A DNA stretch of 64,000 bases from positions 1,860,001 through 1,924,000 of the forward strand of contig NC_018000.1 of NCBI RefSeq assembly GCF_000265205.3. Direction: 5' to 3'. Source of the DNA: Sinorhizobium fredii USDA 257 (lineage in GTDB: Bacteria > Pseudomonadota > Alphaproteobacteria > Rhizobiales > Rhizobiaceae). The notes under the pieces were generated by a model that made no database searches, was not told the origin of the DNA, and worked only from the letters and a program-made list of their open reading frames with translations. Shown here piece by piece: positions 9,199 to 18,892 of the stretch. Every line of letters starts with the position of its first letter. Within the stretch, counting starts at the first letter, position 1. Both the position numbers and the translations under genes were made by a program.

Positions 9199-10152
9199 TT
9201 ATTGCCAAGGCAACTTGTCAAGGTCGACGTTGCCGCCGGTGATGATGACGCCGATACGCTTGCCGGCGAACAGATCCTTGTTCTTCAAGATGGTCGCGAG
9301 CGGCACGGCACTGGAGGGCTCCATGACGATCTTCATCCGCTTCCAGATGAGCTTCATCGCGTCGACGATCTCTTCCTCCGAGGCCGTCAGGACGTCGGTG
9401 ACGTGGTTCCGGACGAAGTGCCACGTCAAATCCTTGAGAGGCACCTTCAGGCCGTCAGCCACAGTAACTGGTGCGTCGTCGGCGATGATGTGCCCGGCTT
9501 TGAAGCTCCGGTATGCATCATCCGCCTGCTCCGGCTCGGCTGCGTAGATTTTTATGTGCGGCGCCAAGTTCGACAGCGTGAGGCAGGTCCCCGAAACCAT
9601 GCCGCCGCCGCCAATGGGAGCAATCACCGCTTGGAGTCTGGTGACCTGTTCGATCAGTTCTTTCGAACAGGTTGCCTGACCGGCGATGACGCGCGCGTCG
9701 TTATAGGGATGCACGAATTCCGCACCGGTCGCGGCGAGGACTTCGGCAAAGACCGCTTCGCGGGAAGTCGTTGACGGCTCACACTCGACAACCTTGGCAC
9801 CGTAGCCGCGAACAGCATCTTTCTTCGCTTGCGGCGCGGTACGGGGCATGACGACGGTGCAAGGTATTCCGCGCCGTCCCGCCGCAAAGGCGAGGCAGGT
9901 CCCATGATTGCCCGAGGAATGGGTGGCAACCCCCTTTGCCGCCTGCTCGTCGCTCAACCCGAAAACGGCGTTCGACGCGCCGCGGACCTTGAAGGCTCCG
10001 GCCTTCTGCAGATTCTCGCACTTGAAGAAGAGCTCCGCCCCAGCAAGGGAGTTGATGAAACGCGAGGTCAGAACCGGCGTGCGATGAATGTGCGGCTTGA
10101 TCCGCGCATGTGCTTCATTCATGTCGGAAAGCGTCGGGATATACATCTTCAT
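9199..10152 (-). CDS. bhcB: Beta-hydroxyaspartate dehydratase BhcB
   Basis: A 317-residue fold-type II PLP enzyme of the serine/threonine dehydratase family. The PLP lysine lies in AGAFKVRGAS near residue 55, and the phosphate-binding glycine loop reads GGGGMVSG. BhcB removes water from beta-hydroxyaspartate to give iminosuccinate, which BhcD reduces. It starts 6 bp after bhcA ends, so the two are probably translationally coupled. A threonine dehydratase role is the family alternative, but the operon argues for BhcB. Confidence 0.92.
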   Translation of the reverse strand: MKMYIPTLSDMNEAHARIKPHIHRTPVLTSRFINSLAGAELFFKCENLQKAGAFKVRGASNAVFGLSDEQAAKGVATHSSGNHGTCLAFAAGRRGIPCTVVMPRTAPQAKKDAVRGYGAKVVECEPSTTSREAVFAEVLAATGAEFVHPYNDARVIAGQATCSKELIEQVTRLQAVIAPIGGGGMVSGTCLTLSNLAPHIKIYAAEPEQADDAYRSFKAGHIIADDAPVTVADGLKVPLKDLTWHFVRNHVTDVLTASEEEIVDAMKLIWKRMKIVMEPSSAVPLATILKNKDLFAGKRIGVIITGGNVDLDKLPWQ

Positions 10153-10158
10153 AGCCTC

Positions 10159-11349
10159 TCAGGCGGCTCCGTTGCCCGCTGAAACTTGGTTGTTGCGGTA
10201 ATAATCCTGGGCGGCGGCAACCCCCGAACCGAGCTTGATGGCGAGGCCGAGATCCGCCATGACCATCTCCGCCGTCGCAATGCCAGAAAGGGCCATCACG
10301 TCCGTCAGGCTGCCGAGATGCCCGATGCGGAACACCTTGCCGGCGACCTCTCCCAGCCCAACACCGAAGGCGACGTCATATTTCTTCGCCGCGTGGGTAA
10401 CGACGGACGTAGCGTCGAAGCCGTCAGGGGTTCGAATTGCGCTGACCGTGTCCGAGTAAAGGTCCTCGCTCATCGCGCAGAGCTCAAGACCCCAGGCACG
10501 CACGGCCGCACGGATTCCCGTTGCAATGCGGTTGTGGCGCGCGAATACGTTCTCAAGGCCTTCCGCCAGCAGCATCTCCGTCGAGACCTTCAGGCCGTTC
10601 AGGAGGCCGACGACGGGGGTATAGGGGTAGGCGTTGTTCTCATAGCTCTTCGACATATCGCGAACGTCGAAGAAAGTGCGGGGCAGCTTCGCCGTTTCGA
10701 TCGCCGCCAAGGCTTTGGGAGAGAATGCGGTGATCGCCAGCCCGGCAGGCAGCATGAAGCCTTTCTGCGAGCCGGTCACAGCAACGTCGACGCCCCAATC
10801 GTCCATGCGAAACTCCATTGAAGCAATGGAGCTGACCCCATCGACGAACAACATGGCCGGATGGCGAGCTGCATCGAGGGCGCGCCGAAGCGCGGCGATA
10901 TCCGACTTGACGCCCGTTGCGGTCTCGTTGTGCGTGACCAGGACAGCCTTGATCTGGTGCGCCTTGTCTGCGGTCAGCATTTCCTCATAACGATCGACCG
11001 GGGCGCCGCTGCCCCACGGCGTCTCAATGACACTAACGTCGAGGCCATGCCTCTGGCACATGTCGATCCAGCGATGGCTGAACATTCCATAGCGAGCCAC
11101 GAGAACGCGGTCGCCGGGACTGAGAGTGTTTGTGATCGCCGTCTCCCATCCACCGGTGCCCGTTGCAGGGAAAACGAAAATCGAGGCTGATTGGGATCTC
11201 ACGACCTTTTTTACGCCTGCGAGAGCGGGCCGCAAAATCTCTCCGAACAAGGGCGAGCGATGGTCGATGGTCGGCATATCCGACGCCTTACGGAGCACCT
11301 CCGGCATATTGGTCGGACCTGGAATGAAGACCGGGTTTTGCAGGTACAT
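10159..11349 (-). CDS. bhcA: L-aspartate:glyoxylate aminotransferase BhcA
   Basis: A 396-residue class V aminotransferase of the serine/alanine-glyoxylate type. The PLP lysine lies in VTGSQKGFMLPAG near residue 195, preceded by DGVSSIASMEF. In the cycle it transfers the amino group of aspartate to glyoxylate, giving glycine and oxaloacetate. It is the first gene of the leftward bhcABCD operon. The start has a strong AGGAGGG box. The ~190 bp gap to divergent bhcR contains a TTTTGAAA/TTTCAAAA inverted repeat. Confidence 0.92.
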   Translation of the reverse strand: MYLQNPVFIPGPTNMPEVLRKASDMPTIDHRSPLFGEILRPALAGVKKVVRSQSASIFVFPATGTGGWETAITNTLSPGDRVLVARYGMFSHRWIDMCQRHGLDVSVIETPWGSGAPVDRYEEMLTADKAHQIKAVLVTHNETATGVKSDIAALRRALDAARHPAMLFVDGVSSIASMEFRMDDWGVDVAVTGSQKGFMLPAGLAITAFSPKALAAIETAKLPRTFFDVRDMSKSYENNAYPYTPVVGLLNGLKVSTEMLLAEGLENVFARHNRIATGIRAAVRAWGLELCAMSEDLYSDTVSAIRTPDGFDATSVVTHAAKKYDVAFGVGLGEVAGKVFRIGHLGSLTDVMALSGIATAEMVMADLGLAIKLGSGVAAAQDYYRNNQVSAGNGAA

Positions 11350-11409
11350 TGGGGCGTCCCTCCTAGAGCTGGAAAGAGTGGTAACACGCCGGCGGTTTGG
11401 GGTAAATTT

Positions 11410-11430
11410 TTTTGAAACTGTTTTTCAAAA
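11410..11430. promoter_or_regulatory. Inverted repeat in the bhcR-bhcA intergenic region, candidate BhcR operator
   Basis: TTTTGAAA (11410-11417) and TTTCAAAA (11423-11430) form a perfect 8-bp inverted repeat with a 5-bp spacer. It lies 61 bp before the bhcA start codon, in an AT-rich gap between divergent genes. A second, weaker repeat (GTGA...TCAC, 11484-11502) lies closer to bhcR. Binding by BhcR is inferred from position only. Confidence 0.45.
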
Positions 11431-11542
11431 TGATGAGTAATCAAACTTGTTTAAACAATATCATAGGCTTATAATTTTTCATTGTGAGAATTGATTTTTC
11501 ACGAGTGCCATTGAATGATGGTGATGACATTGGTGAGGTGCA

Positions 11543-12355
11543 ATGATGCAGGTGGTAAAGCGGCGAAGAGGTCGTCCGAAAGCATTTAATGCTCCGGAGT
11601 CCCCGAGCGTCATTCAGTCCCTCGATCGGGCTTTGGACGTGCTAGAGGCTTTGGCCTCGCCCGAGGGACTGACGCTATCGGAACTTGCCGCCCATCTCGG
11701 TCAGTCGGCCGCCACAATGCATCGGGTACTCTCGACGCTGGAACGTCGTGAATTCGTCGAGATCAGCCCCGATCGGCAGGTCTGGCACATCGGCCCCGAG
11801 GCCTATCGGCTCGGCTCCGCGTTTCTTCGTCGTACGAACGTCGTCGAACGCAGCCGCCCGATCATGCGGGAGTTGATGCTGGAGACAGGAGAAACCTCGA
11901 ACCTCGGGATCGAGAAGGACGGCCATGTCCTGTTCATCAGCCAAGTCGAAACGCACGAATCGATCAGGGCATTCTTCCCGCCAGGGACACTGTCTCCCCT
12001 GCATGCCTCGGGAATTGGAAAGGCGTTGCTCAGCACATATGACGACAGCCGCCGAACATCACTTTTTAAGAAGAGCACTTTGGAGCGCTTCACCGAAAAT
12101 ACGGTTCGATCGATCGCTCAATTGGAGGAAGAACTGCGCGTCACGAGAGACCGAGGCTATGCGTTCGACGATGAGGAGCGAACCAAGGGAATGCGTTGTG
12201 TTGCAGCCCCTATTTTGAATGTGCACGGCGAAGCGGTGGCGGGCATTTCCGTTTCTGGCCCAACCCATAGAATGCCCGACAGACAAGTGCAGAAAATCGG
12301 AGAACGAGTACGTAATGCTGCGACAAAGGTTTCGCGGCGTTTGGGAGCGCCATAG
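11543..12355 (+). CDS. bhcR: IclR-family regulator BhcR
   Basis: A 270-residue IclR protein. The N-terminal winged helix (SLDRALDVLEALASPEGLT, SELAAHLGQSAATMHRVL) is followed by the IclR effector domain with the typical GLKAL-like segment HASGIGKALLS and the closing VAGISVSGP. It is divergent from bhcABCD, the arrangement of bhcR in known beta-hydroxyaspartate clusters, where it senses glyoxylate. The GAGGTG box lies just before the ATG. Its stop is 10 bp from the end of convergent glcF. Confidence 0.88.
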   Translation: MMQVVKRRRGRPKAFNAPESPSVIQSLDRALDVLEALASPEGLTLSELAAHLGQSAATMHRVLSTLERREFVEISPDRQVWHIGPEAYRLGSAFLRRTNVVERSRPIMRELMLETGETSNLGIEKDGHVLFISQVETHESIRAFFPPGTLSPLHASGIGKALLSTYDDSRRTSLFKKSTLERFTENTVRSIAQLEEELRVTRDRGYAFDDEERTKGMRCVAAPILNVHGEAVAGISVSGPTHRMPDRQVQKIGERVRNAATKVSRRLGAP

Positions 12356-12365
12356 CCGGAAGTCC

Positions 12366-13697
12366 TCAATACCAAAACACTTGTGTCTCCTCGCATTTCC
12401 TTCGTGGAGAGGTGGCGATGCTACGAGGTTTCGGCCCACCTGTGGCCCAGTCGAGCAATTCGACGGTGTGAACAAGAGGTATCGTGGTCCCGGAGCCGAT
12501 CTGCATCATGCAGCCAATGTTGCCGGCACTGATTACCTCAGGGTGGGTAGCTTCGATCGTCGCTAATTTTCGAGCCTTGAGTTCAGAAGATATCGCCGGC
12601 TGCATGAGATTGTAGGTCCCAGCGGATCCACAGCAGATATGACTGTCACGAGGCTCCACGACTTCGAAGCCTGCCGCCCGAAGCAGGTCTTTCGGGGCGG
12701 AACGAATCTGCTGCCCGTGCTGCAGCGAACAAGCAGCATGATAAGCCACGCGCAGCGGATCAGCGTGTACCGGGTCGTCCAACCCGAGTTCGGACATGAT
12801 TTCGGTTACATCTTTAGCGAGAGCCGCCACACGAGCTGCGTCGTCGGCGACTGGATCGTGTCGCAACAGATGGGCATAATCCTTCACCGTCGTTCCGCAA
12901 CCCGACGTGTTGATGACCACCGCGTCCAGGCCTTCACCATCGAGTTCGCGGATAATCGCACGAATGTTCACCGCGGCCATTGCATGACTTTCTTCGACCT
13001 TGCCCATGTGGTGCGTCAGGGCACCACAGCAGCCGATGCCCTTCGGGACCACGACCTCGCAGCCATGGCGGCGTAGCAGCCTGATCGTGGCATCGTTTAT
13101 ATCCGTATTGAGGGCACGCTGCGCACAGCCAATAAGCAGGGCAACGCGCTTGCGTCGTGAACCGATCGCCGGAAAGCTTTGAGGTCTGTCATTCTTGCTG
13201 GCCGGCGGAATACGATCGGGGGCCATCTCCAACATGGCCCTCAGGCGAGGGTCTGGGAGTAATTTCCTGAAAGGGCGGGCCAGTCTGGCACCAATCAGCG
13301 CCAGCCGAAACCGACCGGGATACGGCAGAATCTTTGCCAAAAGCCAACGCAGAGCTCTCTCGTCCCACCGGCGTTTGTAGGTCTTCTCGATGTACTCGCG
13401 CGCATGATCGATCAGATGCATGTAATGAACACCCGAGGGGCAGGTGGTCATGCAGCTCAGACAACTGAGGCAGCGGTCGATATGCGTTACTGTTCGCTCG
13501 TCAGGGGCCTTGTTGTTTTCCAACATGTCCTTGATCAGATAGATGCGGCCCCGCGGACTATCGAGCTCGTCACCAAGCACCTTGTATGTCGGGCAGGTCG
13601 CTGTGCAGAAGCCGCAATGGACGCAAGACCGAAGAATCTCGTTCGAATGTCTCGTGGCGGGATCGGCGAGTTGCGTATCGGTGAAGTTTGTCTGCAT
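12366..13697 (-). CDS. glcF: Glycolate oxidase iron-sulfur subunit GlcF
   Basis: A 443-residue protein with two ferredoxin-type clusters near the N terminus (CVHCGFCTATCP and CLSCLSCMTTCP). Two CCG domains follow, with motifs such as IGCCGALTHHMG and HICCGSAGTYN. It passes electrons from the flavin subunits GlcD/GlcE to the membrane quinone pool. It is the third gene of a leftward glcD-glcE-glcF operon and starts 1 bp after glcE ends. The neighbouring beta-hydroxyaspartate cycle consumes the glyoxylate produced. Confidence 0.93.
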   Translation of the reverse strand: MQTNFTDTQLADPATRHSNEILRSCVHCGFCTATCPTYKVLGDELDSPRGRIYLIKDMLENNKAPDERTVTHIDRCLSCLSCMTTCPSGVHYMHLIDHAREYIEKTYKRRWDERALRWLLAKILPYPGRFRLALIGARLARPFRKLLPDPRLRAMLEMAPDRIPPASKNDRPQSFPAIGSRRKRVALLIGCAQRALNTDINDATIRLLRRHGCEVVVPKGIGCCGALTHHMGKVEESHAMAAVNIRAIIRELDGEGLDAVVINTSGCGTTVKDYAHLLRHDPVADDAARVAALAKDVTEIMSELGLDDPVHADPLRVAYHAACSLQHGQQIRSAPKDLLRAAGFEVVEPRDSHICCGSAGTYNLMQPAISSELKARKLATIEATHPEVISAGNIGCMMQIGSGTTIPLVHTVELLDWATGGPKPRSIATSPRRKCEETQVFWY

Positions 13698-13698
13698 C

Positions 13699-14856
13699 TC
13701 ATCTATCCATCAATCCCGGATTGAGAATTCCGGCAGGATCAAAAGTCCGGCGCAATGCAACTGAAAGCCGAGCTATGCAGGCTCCTTCGGGCGGAAAACT
13801 GTCACTGTTCGGCAGCGTCCCGCTTCGCAGCAGCATAGCTTTCCCCATGCCGGCTGCGTGGCGGACCGCAGAGCCATCGGCACCACTCTCAAACCAAATC
13901 AATCCGCCACCCCAATCCAGCGACATGTCCCCGCCGAGTGCATGCAAACGGGCCACAACTGCCGGAGCTTCACTCGGCTTAACCAGAATCCGCCAAAGCG
14001 GCACATTCGAGCCAGCAAAGTGGTGCAGATCGCGCAATCCACGCCAGAGCATCCGGCTGTCAGCCTCGCTCACTATGTCAATCTCTCGATCGCGGAAGAG
14101 GGCGGATAGCCGCTCGCGACGATAGTCGACCTGCGGGGAAAGCCCCTCTATCCTGAGCCAGGCAGTGCCGGACCGAAAGGCGGCGCCAGACACTTCGAAG
14201 GGCGTGGCGAGCGCCGTAGCAAAGATTTCGATTGCCCCTTTCACGGAAGTGCCATGAAAGGCCAGCGTCTGTTGACTTTCCGCGACGGGCAACGTTTTCA
14301 GCACCACCTCGGTCAACACGCCAAGGGTTCCGTGAGAGCCGCAGAGCAGTTTGCCAAGGTCCAGCCCAGTGACGTTCTTCATCACCCTGCCACCATTCTT
14401 GATGACCCGCCCTCTGCCATCGACGAACCGCACGCCAAGGAGATGGTCTCTACAAGCGCCCGCATGTATTCGGCGGGGGCCGGAGATGTTGGCGGAAACC
14501 ATGCCACCAACTGTTGGAACTCCCTTCGTCTCGAGTACCTTTCTATGGTCCATTGGTTCGAATGCGAGCCCCTGGCCCTCGGCCGCAAGTGCTGCCTCGA
14601 TTTCCTCGATAGGCGTTCCTGCGCGCGCAATCAGCGTCAGAGCGCCGGGCTCATAGGTCACGATGCCGCTGAGACGTCGTGAGGTGAGGGTCTGATCAGC
14701 CGCGATGGCCTCCGATTGGAAACGGGTGCTTCCGCCGACGACACGCATGGGGGCGGCCCGCGCATAGCTTTCGGCAATGAATCCAGCCAGTTCCGCTTCG
14801 CTGGTCGGGGAAACGGCTGCCGCCGCATTGTTGGTTTGGGTGTCAGTGAATGTCAT
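13699..14856 (-). CDS. glcE: Glycolate oxidase FAD-binding subunit GlcE
   Basis: A 385-residue FAD-binding (PCMH-type) protein. The region around MRVVGGSTRF is followed by GGMVSANISGPRRIHAG near residue 120, and KNVTGLDLGKLLCGSHGTLG is typical of GlcE. It forms the glycolate dehydrogenase complex with GlcD and GlcF. I chose the ATG at 14856, which overlaps the glcD stop as ATGA, the usual sign of translational coupling. An ATG two codons upstream (14862) is the alternative. Confidence 0.9.
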   Translation of the reverse strand: MTFTDTQTNNAAAAVSPTSEAELAGFIAESYARAAPMRVVGGSTRFQSEAIAADQTLTSRRLSGIVTYEPGALTLIARAGTPIEEIEAALAAEGQGLAFEPMDHRKVLETKGVPTVGGMVSANISGPRRIHAGACRDHLLGVRFVDGRGRVIKNGGRVMKNVTGLDLGKLLCGSHGTLGVLTEVVLKTLPVAESQQTLAFHGTSVKGAIEIFATALATPFEVSGAAFRSGTAWLRIEGLSPQVDYRRERLSALFRDREIDIVSEADSRMLWRGLRDLHHFAGSNVPLWRILVKPSEAPAVVARLHALGGDMSLDWGGGLIWFESGADGSAVRHAAGMGKAMLLRSGTLPNSDSFPPEGACIARLSVALRRTFDPAGILNPGLMDR

Positions 14857-16310
14857 GGGCATCTCGACGCTGCGTCACGATGCGGCTGACTGACTTCGAG
14901 TGGGAAGACCTTGGCTGGATTGAGCAGCCAGGCGGGATCGAAGACGCTCTTGATTTCCATCTGAATGGCCAGGTCATCGGCCGTATATTGTTTCGTCATG
15001 AGATCGCGCTTCTCGATTCCGACCCCATGCTCGCCGGTCAGGCAGCCTCCTACGTCCACGCAAAGCCGAAGAATGTCGGCACCGAATTCTTCGGCTCGCT
15101 CGAGCTCACCGGGTGCGTTCGCGTTGAACAAGATCAACGGGTGCATGTTGCCATCGCCTGCGTGGAATACATTGGCGACCTCCAAGCCATAAGCTTTAGA
15201 CAGCTCGCCAATACGCTTAAGTGTGTGGGGGAGTTTCGAGACGGGTACGGTTCCGTCGAGACACAGGTAATCACCGAGCCGGCCCATCGCCCCAAATGCC
15301 GATTTGCGCCCCTTCCAGATCGCCAGGCTTTCCTCGGCAGTTCGGCTGGCACGGAACTCCACCGGGTTCAACTCCTCGGCGATCAAACGGATGCGTTCGA
15401 TTTGATGGTCGATTTCGGCCTCGGATCCCTCGACCTCGACAATCAGCAAGGCGGTGCAATTTGGATAGCCGGCTTTGACGAAGGCCTCGACCGCGCGTAG
15501 GCAAACGTCGTCCATATATTCGATCGCCACGGGCAGCAGACCCGATCGGATAATCCGTCCCACGCACTCACCAGCCGTTTCGGCGCTGTCGAAGCCGATC
15601 AGCACGGGCCGTGCGCCTTCGGGCTTTGGCACAATCCGGAGCGTTGCTTCGGTCACAATGGCGAGCTGGCCCTCCGACCCGCAGATCAAACCGAGGAGGT
15701 CGAGTCCTGATGTACCCAGGAGTGGGCCGCCAAGCTCAATGATCTCGCCCGTTGACATGACGATCCGGACACCCATCAGATTGTTCGTCGTAACGCCGTA
15801 TTTTAGGCAGTGGGCGCCGCCGGAATTCATCGCGATGTTACCAGCGATCGTGCAAGCAAGCTGCGACGAGGGATCCGGCGCGTAGAAGAAGCCGTCAGCT
15901 TCCAGTTCGGCGCTCACGGCGAGGTTCGTGACGCCCGTCTGCACACGAATGAAGCGGTTGGCGGTGTCGACCTCGAGGATCTCGCGCAGGCGCATTGTGC
16001 CGATGACGACGCTGTCGGCGGTCGGCAAAGCGCCGCCGGCAAGTGAAGTGCCTGCCCCACGGGGAACGACGGGTACGCGCAACTGATGGCAGACGCGCAT
16101 GGCAGTCGCCACTTCCTCGGTTGTGCGCGGTAGTACAACAGCAAGAGGCGGACAGCGGTACGCGGTTAGCGCGTCGCATTCGTAGGCCCGTGTTTCCTCC
16201 GCGTTTGAGATGACAATACTTGCCGGTAGGGCAGCCTCCAGCGCTGCTACGATTTGCGGCGCTCTCGCAAGGACGCCGGCATCCGGTTCGGGCATGGCTA
16301 TGGTTGACAT
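14853..16310 (-). CDS. glcD: Glycolate oxidase subunit GlcD
   Basis: A 485-residue FAD-linked oxidase that converts glycolate to glyoxylate. The PCMH FAD domain includes VVPRGAGTSLAGGALP and AGNIAMNSGGAHCLKYG. The C-terminal substrate domain has FHAGDGNMHPL and GGCLTGEHGVGIEKR, the hallmark of the GlcD/D-lactate dehydrogenase family. It is the first gene of the operon, 91 bp after a GntR regulator. I prefer the ATG at 16310 by homology; another lies 48 bp upstream. D-lactate is the family alternative, but the glcE/glcF/bhc context supports glycolate. Confidence 0.92.
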   Translation of the reverse strand: MSTIAMPEPDAGVLARAPQIVAALEAALPASIVISNAEETRAYECDALTAYRCPPLAVVLPRTTEEVATAMRVCHQLRVPVVPRGAGTSLAGGALPTADSVVIGTMRLREILEVDTANRFIRVQTGVTNLAVSAELEADGFFYAPDPSSQLACTIAGNIAMNSGGAHCLKYGVTTNNLMGVRIVMSTGEIIELGGPLLGTSGLDLLGLICGSEGQLAIVTEATLRIVPKPEGARPVLIGFDSAETAGECVGRIIRSGLLPVAIEYMDDVCLRAVEAFVKAGYPNCTALLIVEVEGSEAEIDHQIERIRLIAEELNPVEFRASRTAEESLAIWKGRKSAFGAMGRLGDYLCLDGTVPVSKLPHTLKRIGELSKAYGLEVANVFHAGDGNMHPLILFNANAPGELERAEEFGADILRLCVDVGGCLTGEHGVGIEKRDLMTKQYTADDLAIQMEIKSVFDPAWLLNPAKVFPLEVSQPHRDAASRCP

Positions 16311-16400
16311 GATGGTTTCTGTCCCGTGATCTTTAAGAAAGAGATGGGATGCCGCCATTGCCGTGAATGCGGCGCATACAAGTTTTATGTTGCCGAGGAG

Positions 16401-17126
16401 TCATGATTGCGCAGTCCGTGTGGAAGAATGACCGATAGAGCCAATGCAAGCTCTTTCGCTCTTCTTGCCGCTCTTCCTGCGCTGCAAGGCTGCGAGAACT
16501 GCTCTTTCCGACTTGAGAAGGTACGCCTCCAGTTGACGCACCGCTTCCGTTATGTGTTCCGCTTGGAGCAACGCGATGAGGGAGGCGTTCCTCTCGATGG
16601 AGAGTTGATGCAGATGGGCCGTGTCTTCCAATTGATGAAATACCAATCGGAGTTCAGCCAAAACCAGATCGAAATACACGCTCAGTTTCGGGCTATCGCA
16701 TAGCTCCACCATCGCCCGGTGGAATTGAAAATTGATCGCCCCCACGCGCTCCCAGTCGCCGCTCTTTCTGGCGGCGTCAGCCTCGTCCGCGAGCGCACCC
16801 ATGCACGCCAGCGCTGGATGGCCCGGAGTTGAAGCCTGGACTGCAGCCCTTTGTATAGCGCCGCGCACGCGATAGATGTCCATCACCATAGATTCGTCCG
16901 GAGCGGCAACGAAGACGCCGCGATTGGGAATATGCGTGAGTAGGCCTTGGCTGGTCAGCAGCCGGAACACCTCCCTAAGCGTATTGCGCGAAATCTCGAG
17001 CTCGGTGGCAATCTGCTGCTCGGAGAGCTTCTCGCCTGCGGCAAATCGGCCCTCGATCAGCATTGTCCTCATCCGTGCCGCTACCTTTGCAGTAAGCGGC
17101 TGAACGTTTTCTTCCACTGCTGTCAT
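16401..17126 (-). CDS. GntR-family regulator (FCD subfamily), probable glycolate-operon regulator
   Basis: About 241 residues. An N-terminal winged helix (EGRFAAGEKLSEQQIATELE, SRNTLREVFRLLTSQGLL) is followed by an alpha-helical FCD domain with metal-ligand-like positions (D/H in INFQFHRAMVEL). It lies just upstream of glcDEF in the same direction and 31-56 bp after the biotin carboxylase gene, so it could read glycolate (GlcC-like) or 5-oxoproline signals. I chose the ATG at 17126, preceded by GGGGAG; an ATG 24 bp upstream lacks a clear ribosome-binding site. Confidence 0.8.
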   Translation of the reverse strand: MTAVEENVQPLTAKVAARMRTMLIEGRFAAGEKLSEQQIATELEISRNTLREVFRLLTSQGLLTHIPNRGVFVAAPDESMVMDIYRVRGAIQRAAVQASTPGHPALACMGALADEADAARKSGDWERVGAINFQFHRAMVELCDSPKLSVYFDLVLAELRLVFHQLEDTAHLHQLSIERNASLIALLQAEHITEAVRQLEAYLLKSERAVLAALQRRKSGKKSERACIGSIGHSSTRTAQS

Positions 17127-17182
17127 AGGCTCCCCACACGAGTTCGCCATCAGGTGGCTGCTGGACTTGCTCTACTGGAGCA

Positions 17183-18892
17183 TCAGCCGATGGTCGCCAG
17201 TTCCGCACCGAGGCTGACGACCGAGCCGGCTTCGGCCTTGACGCGAATGCGGCCCGTCTTCGGTGCAAGAATGCGGGTTTCCATCTTCATCGCTTCGATA
17301 ACGGCGACAGCGTCGCCTTCCGCCACTTCCGCCCCGTCACCGACCAACCATTGCTGCAACGTGCCAGGGATCGGGGCGGTGACGCCGCCGTCGCTTACAG
17401 ACGGTGCCGCCTGCTGCACGAGCTGTGGGGCGCCCAGACCGGAAAAAAGTGCAGCCGGAAGGCCGATGGTGTGCCGCTTTCCATCGATCTCGATGAAACT
17501 GCGTATGAGCCCACTTTCTGCTGGATCGACGCGGGGAGAAGGGGCCAAACCGTGAAACTCCGTCTCGATCCAGTTGGTGAAGACGCGGAAGCCATCCTCG
17601 CCGGTGAAATCGCGCTCATCCAGCACCGCCCTGTGGAAGGGCAGCACGGAGGCGACCCCCTCGACACGGAATTCGGCCAGCGCCCTTCGAGCCCGGATAA
17701 GCGCTTCCTCGCGGTTGGCGCCCGTGACGATCAGCTTTGCCATCATGGAATCGTAGAGGCCGGGGATTTCAGATCCGGTCTCGACGCCAGCATCAATGCG
17801 CACGCCAGGCCCTGCAGGGGCGCGGAAGCGGGTGATGAAGCCCGGAGTCGGCAGGAACCCTCGCCCGGGATCCTCGGCATTAATGCGGAACTCGAAGGCA
17901 TGGCCGCGCGGCTCGGGTGTGTCCGTGAGCGTAAGCGGAAGGCCGTCGGCGATGCGCAACTGCTCGATCACGATGTCTACACCGGTTGTCTCCTCGGTCA
18001 CCGGATGCTCGACCTGGAGACGGGTGTTTACCTCGAGAAACGAGATCACGCCGTCTTGGGACAGCAGGAATTCCACCGTCCCTGCCCCCGTATAGCCGGC
18101 TTCCACGCAGATGCCGCGGGCGGCGTCGTGGATGCGCGCTCGCTGTTCCGCGGTGATGAAGGGGGCCGGAGCCTCTTCCACGAGCTTCTGGTTGCGGCGC
18201 TGCAGCGAGCAGTCGCGCGTACCGAGGACGACCGTATTGCCGTGGCTGTCGGCGATGACCTGCGCCTCGATGTGACGAGGGCGGTCGAGGAATTGCTCCG
18301 CATAGCATTCACCGCGTCCAAAGGCCTCCTTCGCCTCGCGCACGGCTGAATCGAACAGTTCGCCGACCTCTTCCAGCCGCCAGGCCACCTTCATGCCGCG
18401 GCCGCCGCCGCCAAAAGCCGCCTTGATGGCGAGCGGCAGACCGGCTTGCTTGGCGAAGTCGACCGCCTCGGCAGCCGAAGCGAGCGGACCGTCCGAACCT
18501 TTGACGAGCGGCGCCCCGACCTTGGCAGCGATCCGGCGAGCTTCGACCTTGTCGCCGAGCGCTGTTATGACTTCGGGTGCAGGCCCTACCCAGGTGAGGC
18601 CCGCGTCGATGACTGCTCGCGCGAATTCCGCGCGCTCCGACAGGAAGCCGTAACCGGGATGAACCGCGTCGGCGCCGGCGCGGCGGGCAATTTCGAGGAT
18701 CTTTTCGATGTTGAGATAAGTCTCCGCCGGGCGGCCGGGACCGAGGCCGTAGGCCTCGTCGGCGACCTCGGCATGGAGCGATGCCGCATCGGCATCTGAA
18801 TAAATGGCGACCGAGGCGACGCCGTAATCGCGCGCGGCCCGGGCGATGCGGATGGCGATTTCACCGCGATTGGCGATGAGCAACTTTTTCAT
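17183..18892 (-). CDS. Acetyl/propionyl-CoA carboxylase-type biotin carboxylase with BCCP domain
   Basis: A 569-residue protein. It has a biotin carboxylase N-terminal domain ([18 protein letters not shown]), an ATP-grasp centre ([10 protein letters not shown]) and the [14 protein letters not shown] motif, then a C-terminal carrier domain with the biotinylation motif EAMKMET near residue 540. No carboxyltransferase is adjacent. It overlaps pxpBC by 4 bp (ATGA). Biotin carboxylases commonly sit with KipI/KipA/LamB genes; the role there is unsettled and may be urea-amidolyase-like or lactam carboxylation. Confidence 0.88.
   Translation of the reverse strand: MKKLLIANRGEIAIRIARAARDYGVASVAIYSDADAASLHAEVADEAYGLGPGRPAETYLNIEKILEIARRAGADAVHPGYGFLSERAEFARAVIDAGLTWVGPAPEVITALGDKVEARRIAAKVGAPLVKGSDGPLASAAEAVDFAKQAGLPLAIKAAFGGGGRGMKVAWRLEEVGELFDSAVREAKEAFGRGECYAEQFLDRPRHIEAQVIADSHGNTVVLGTRDCSLQRRNQKLVEEAPAPFITAEQRARIHDAARGICVEAGYTGAGTVEFLLSQDGVISFLEVNTRLQVEHPVTEETTGVDIVIEQLRIADGLPLTLTDTPEPRGHAFEFRINAEDPGRGFLPTPGFITRFRAPAGPGVRIDAGVETGSEIPGLYDSMMAKLIVTGANREEALIRARRALAEFRVEGVASVLPFHRAVLDERDFTGEDGFRVFTNWIETEFHGLAPSPRVDPAESGLIRSFIEIDGKRHTIGLPAALFSGLGAPQLVQQAAPSVSDGGVTAPIPGTLQQWLVGDGAEVAEGDAVAVIEAMKMETRILAPKTGRIRVKAEAGSVVSLGAELATIG

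Noticed and set aside
8095..9774. Long open frame on the + strand (559 codons) opposite bhcC and bhcB
   Set aside because: It is antisense to two well-supported enzymes and shows no recognisable domain. High GC and third-position bias commonly leave such shadows open.
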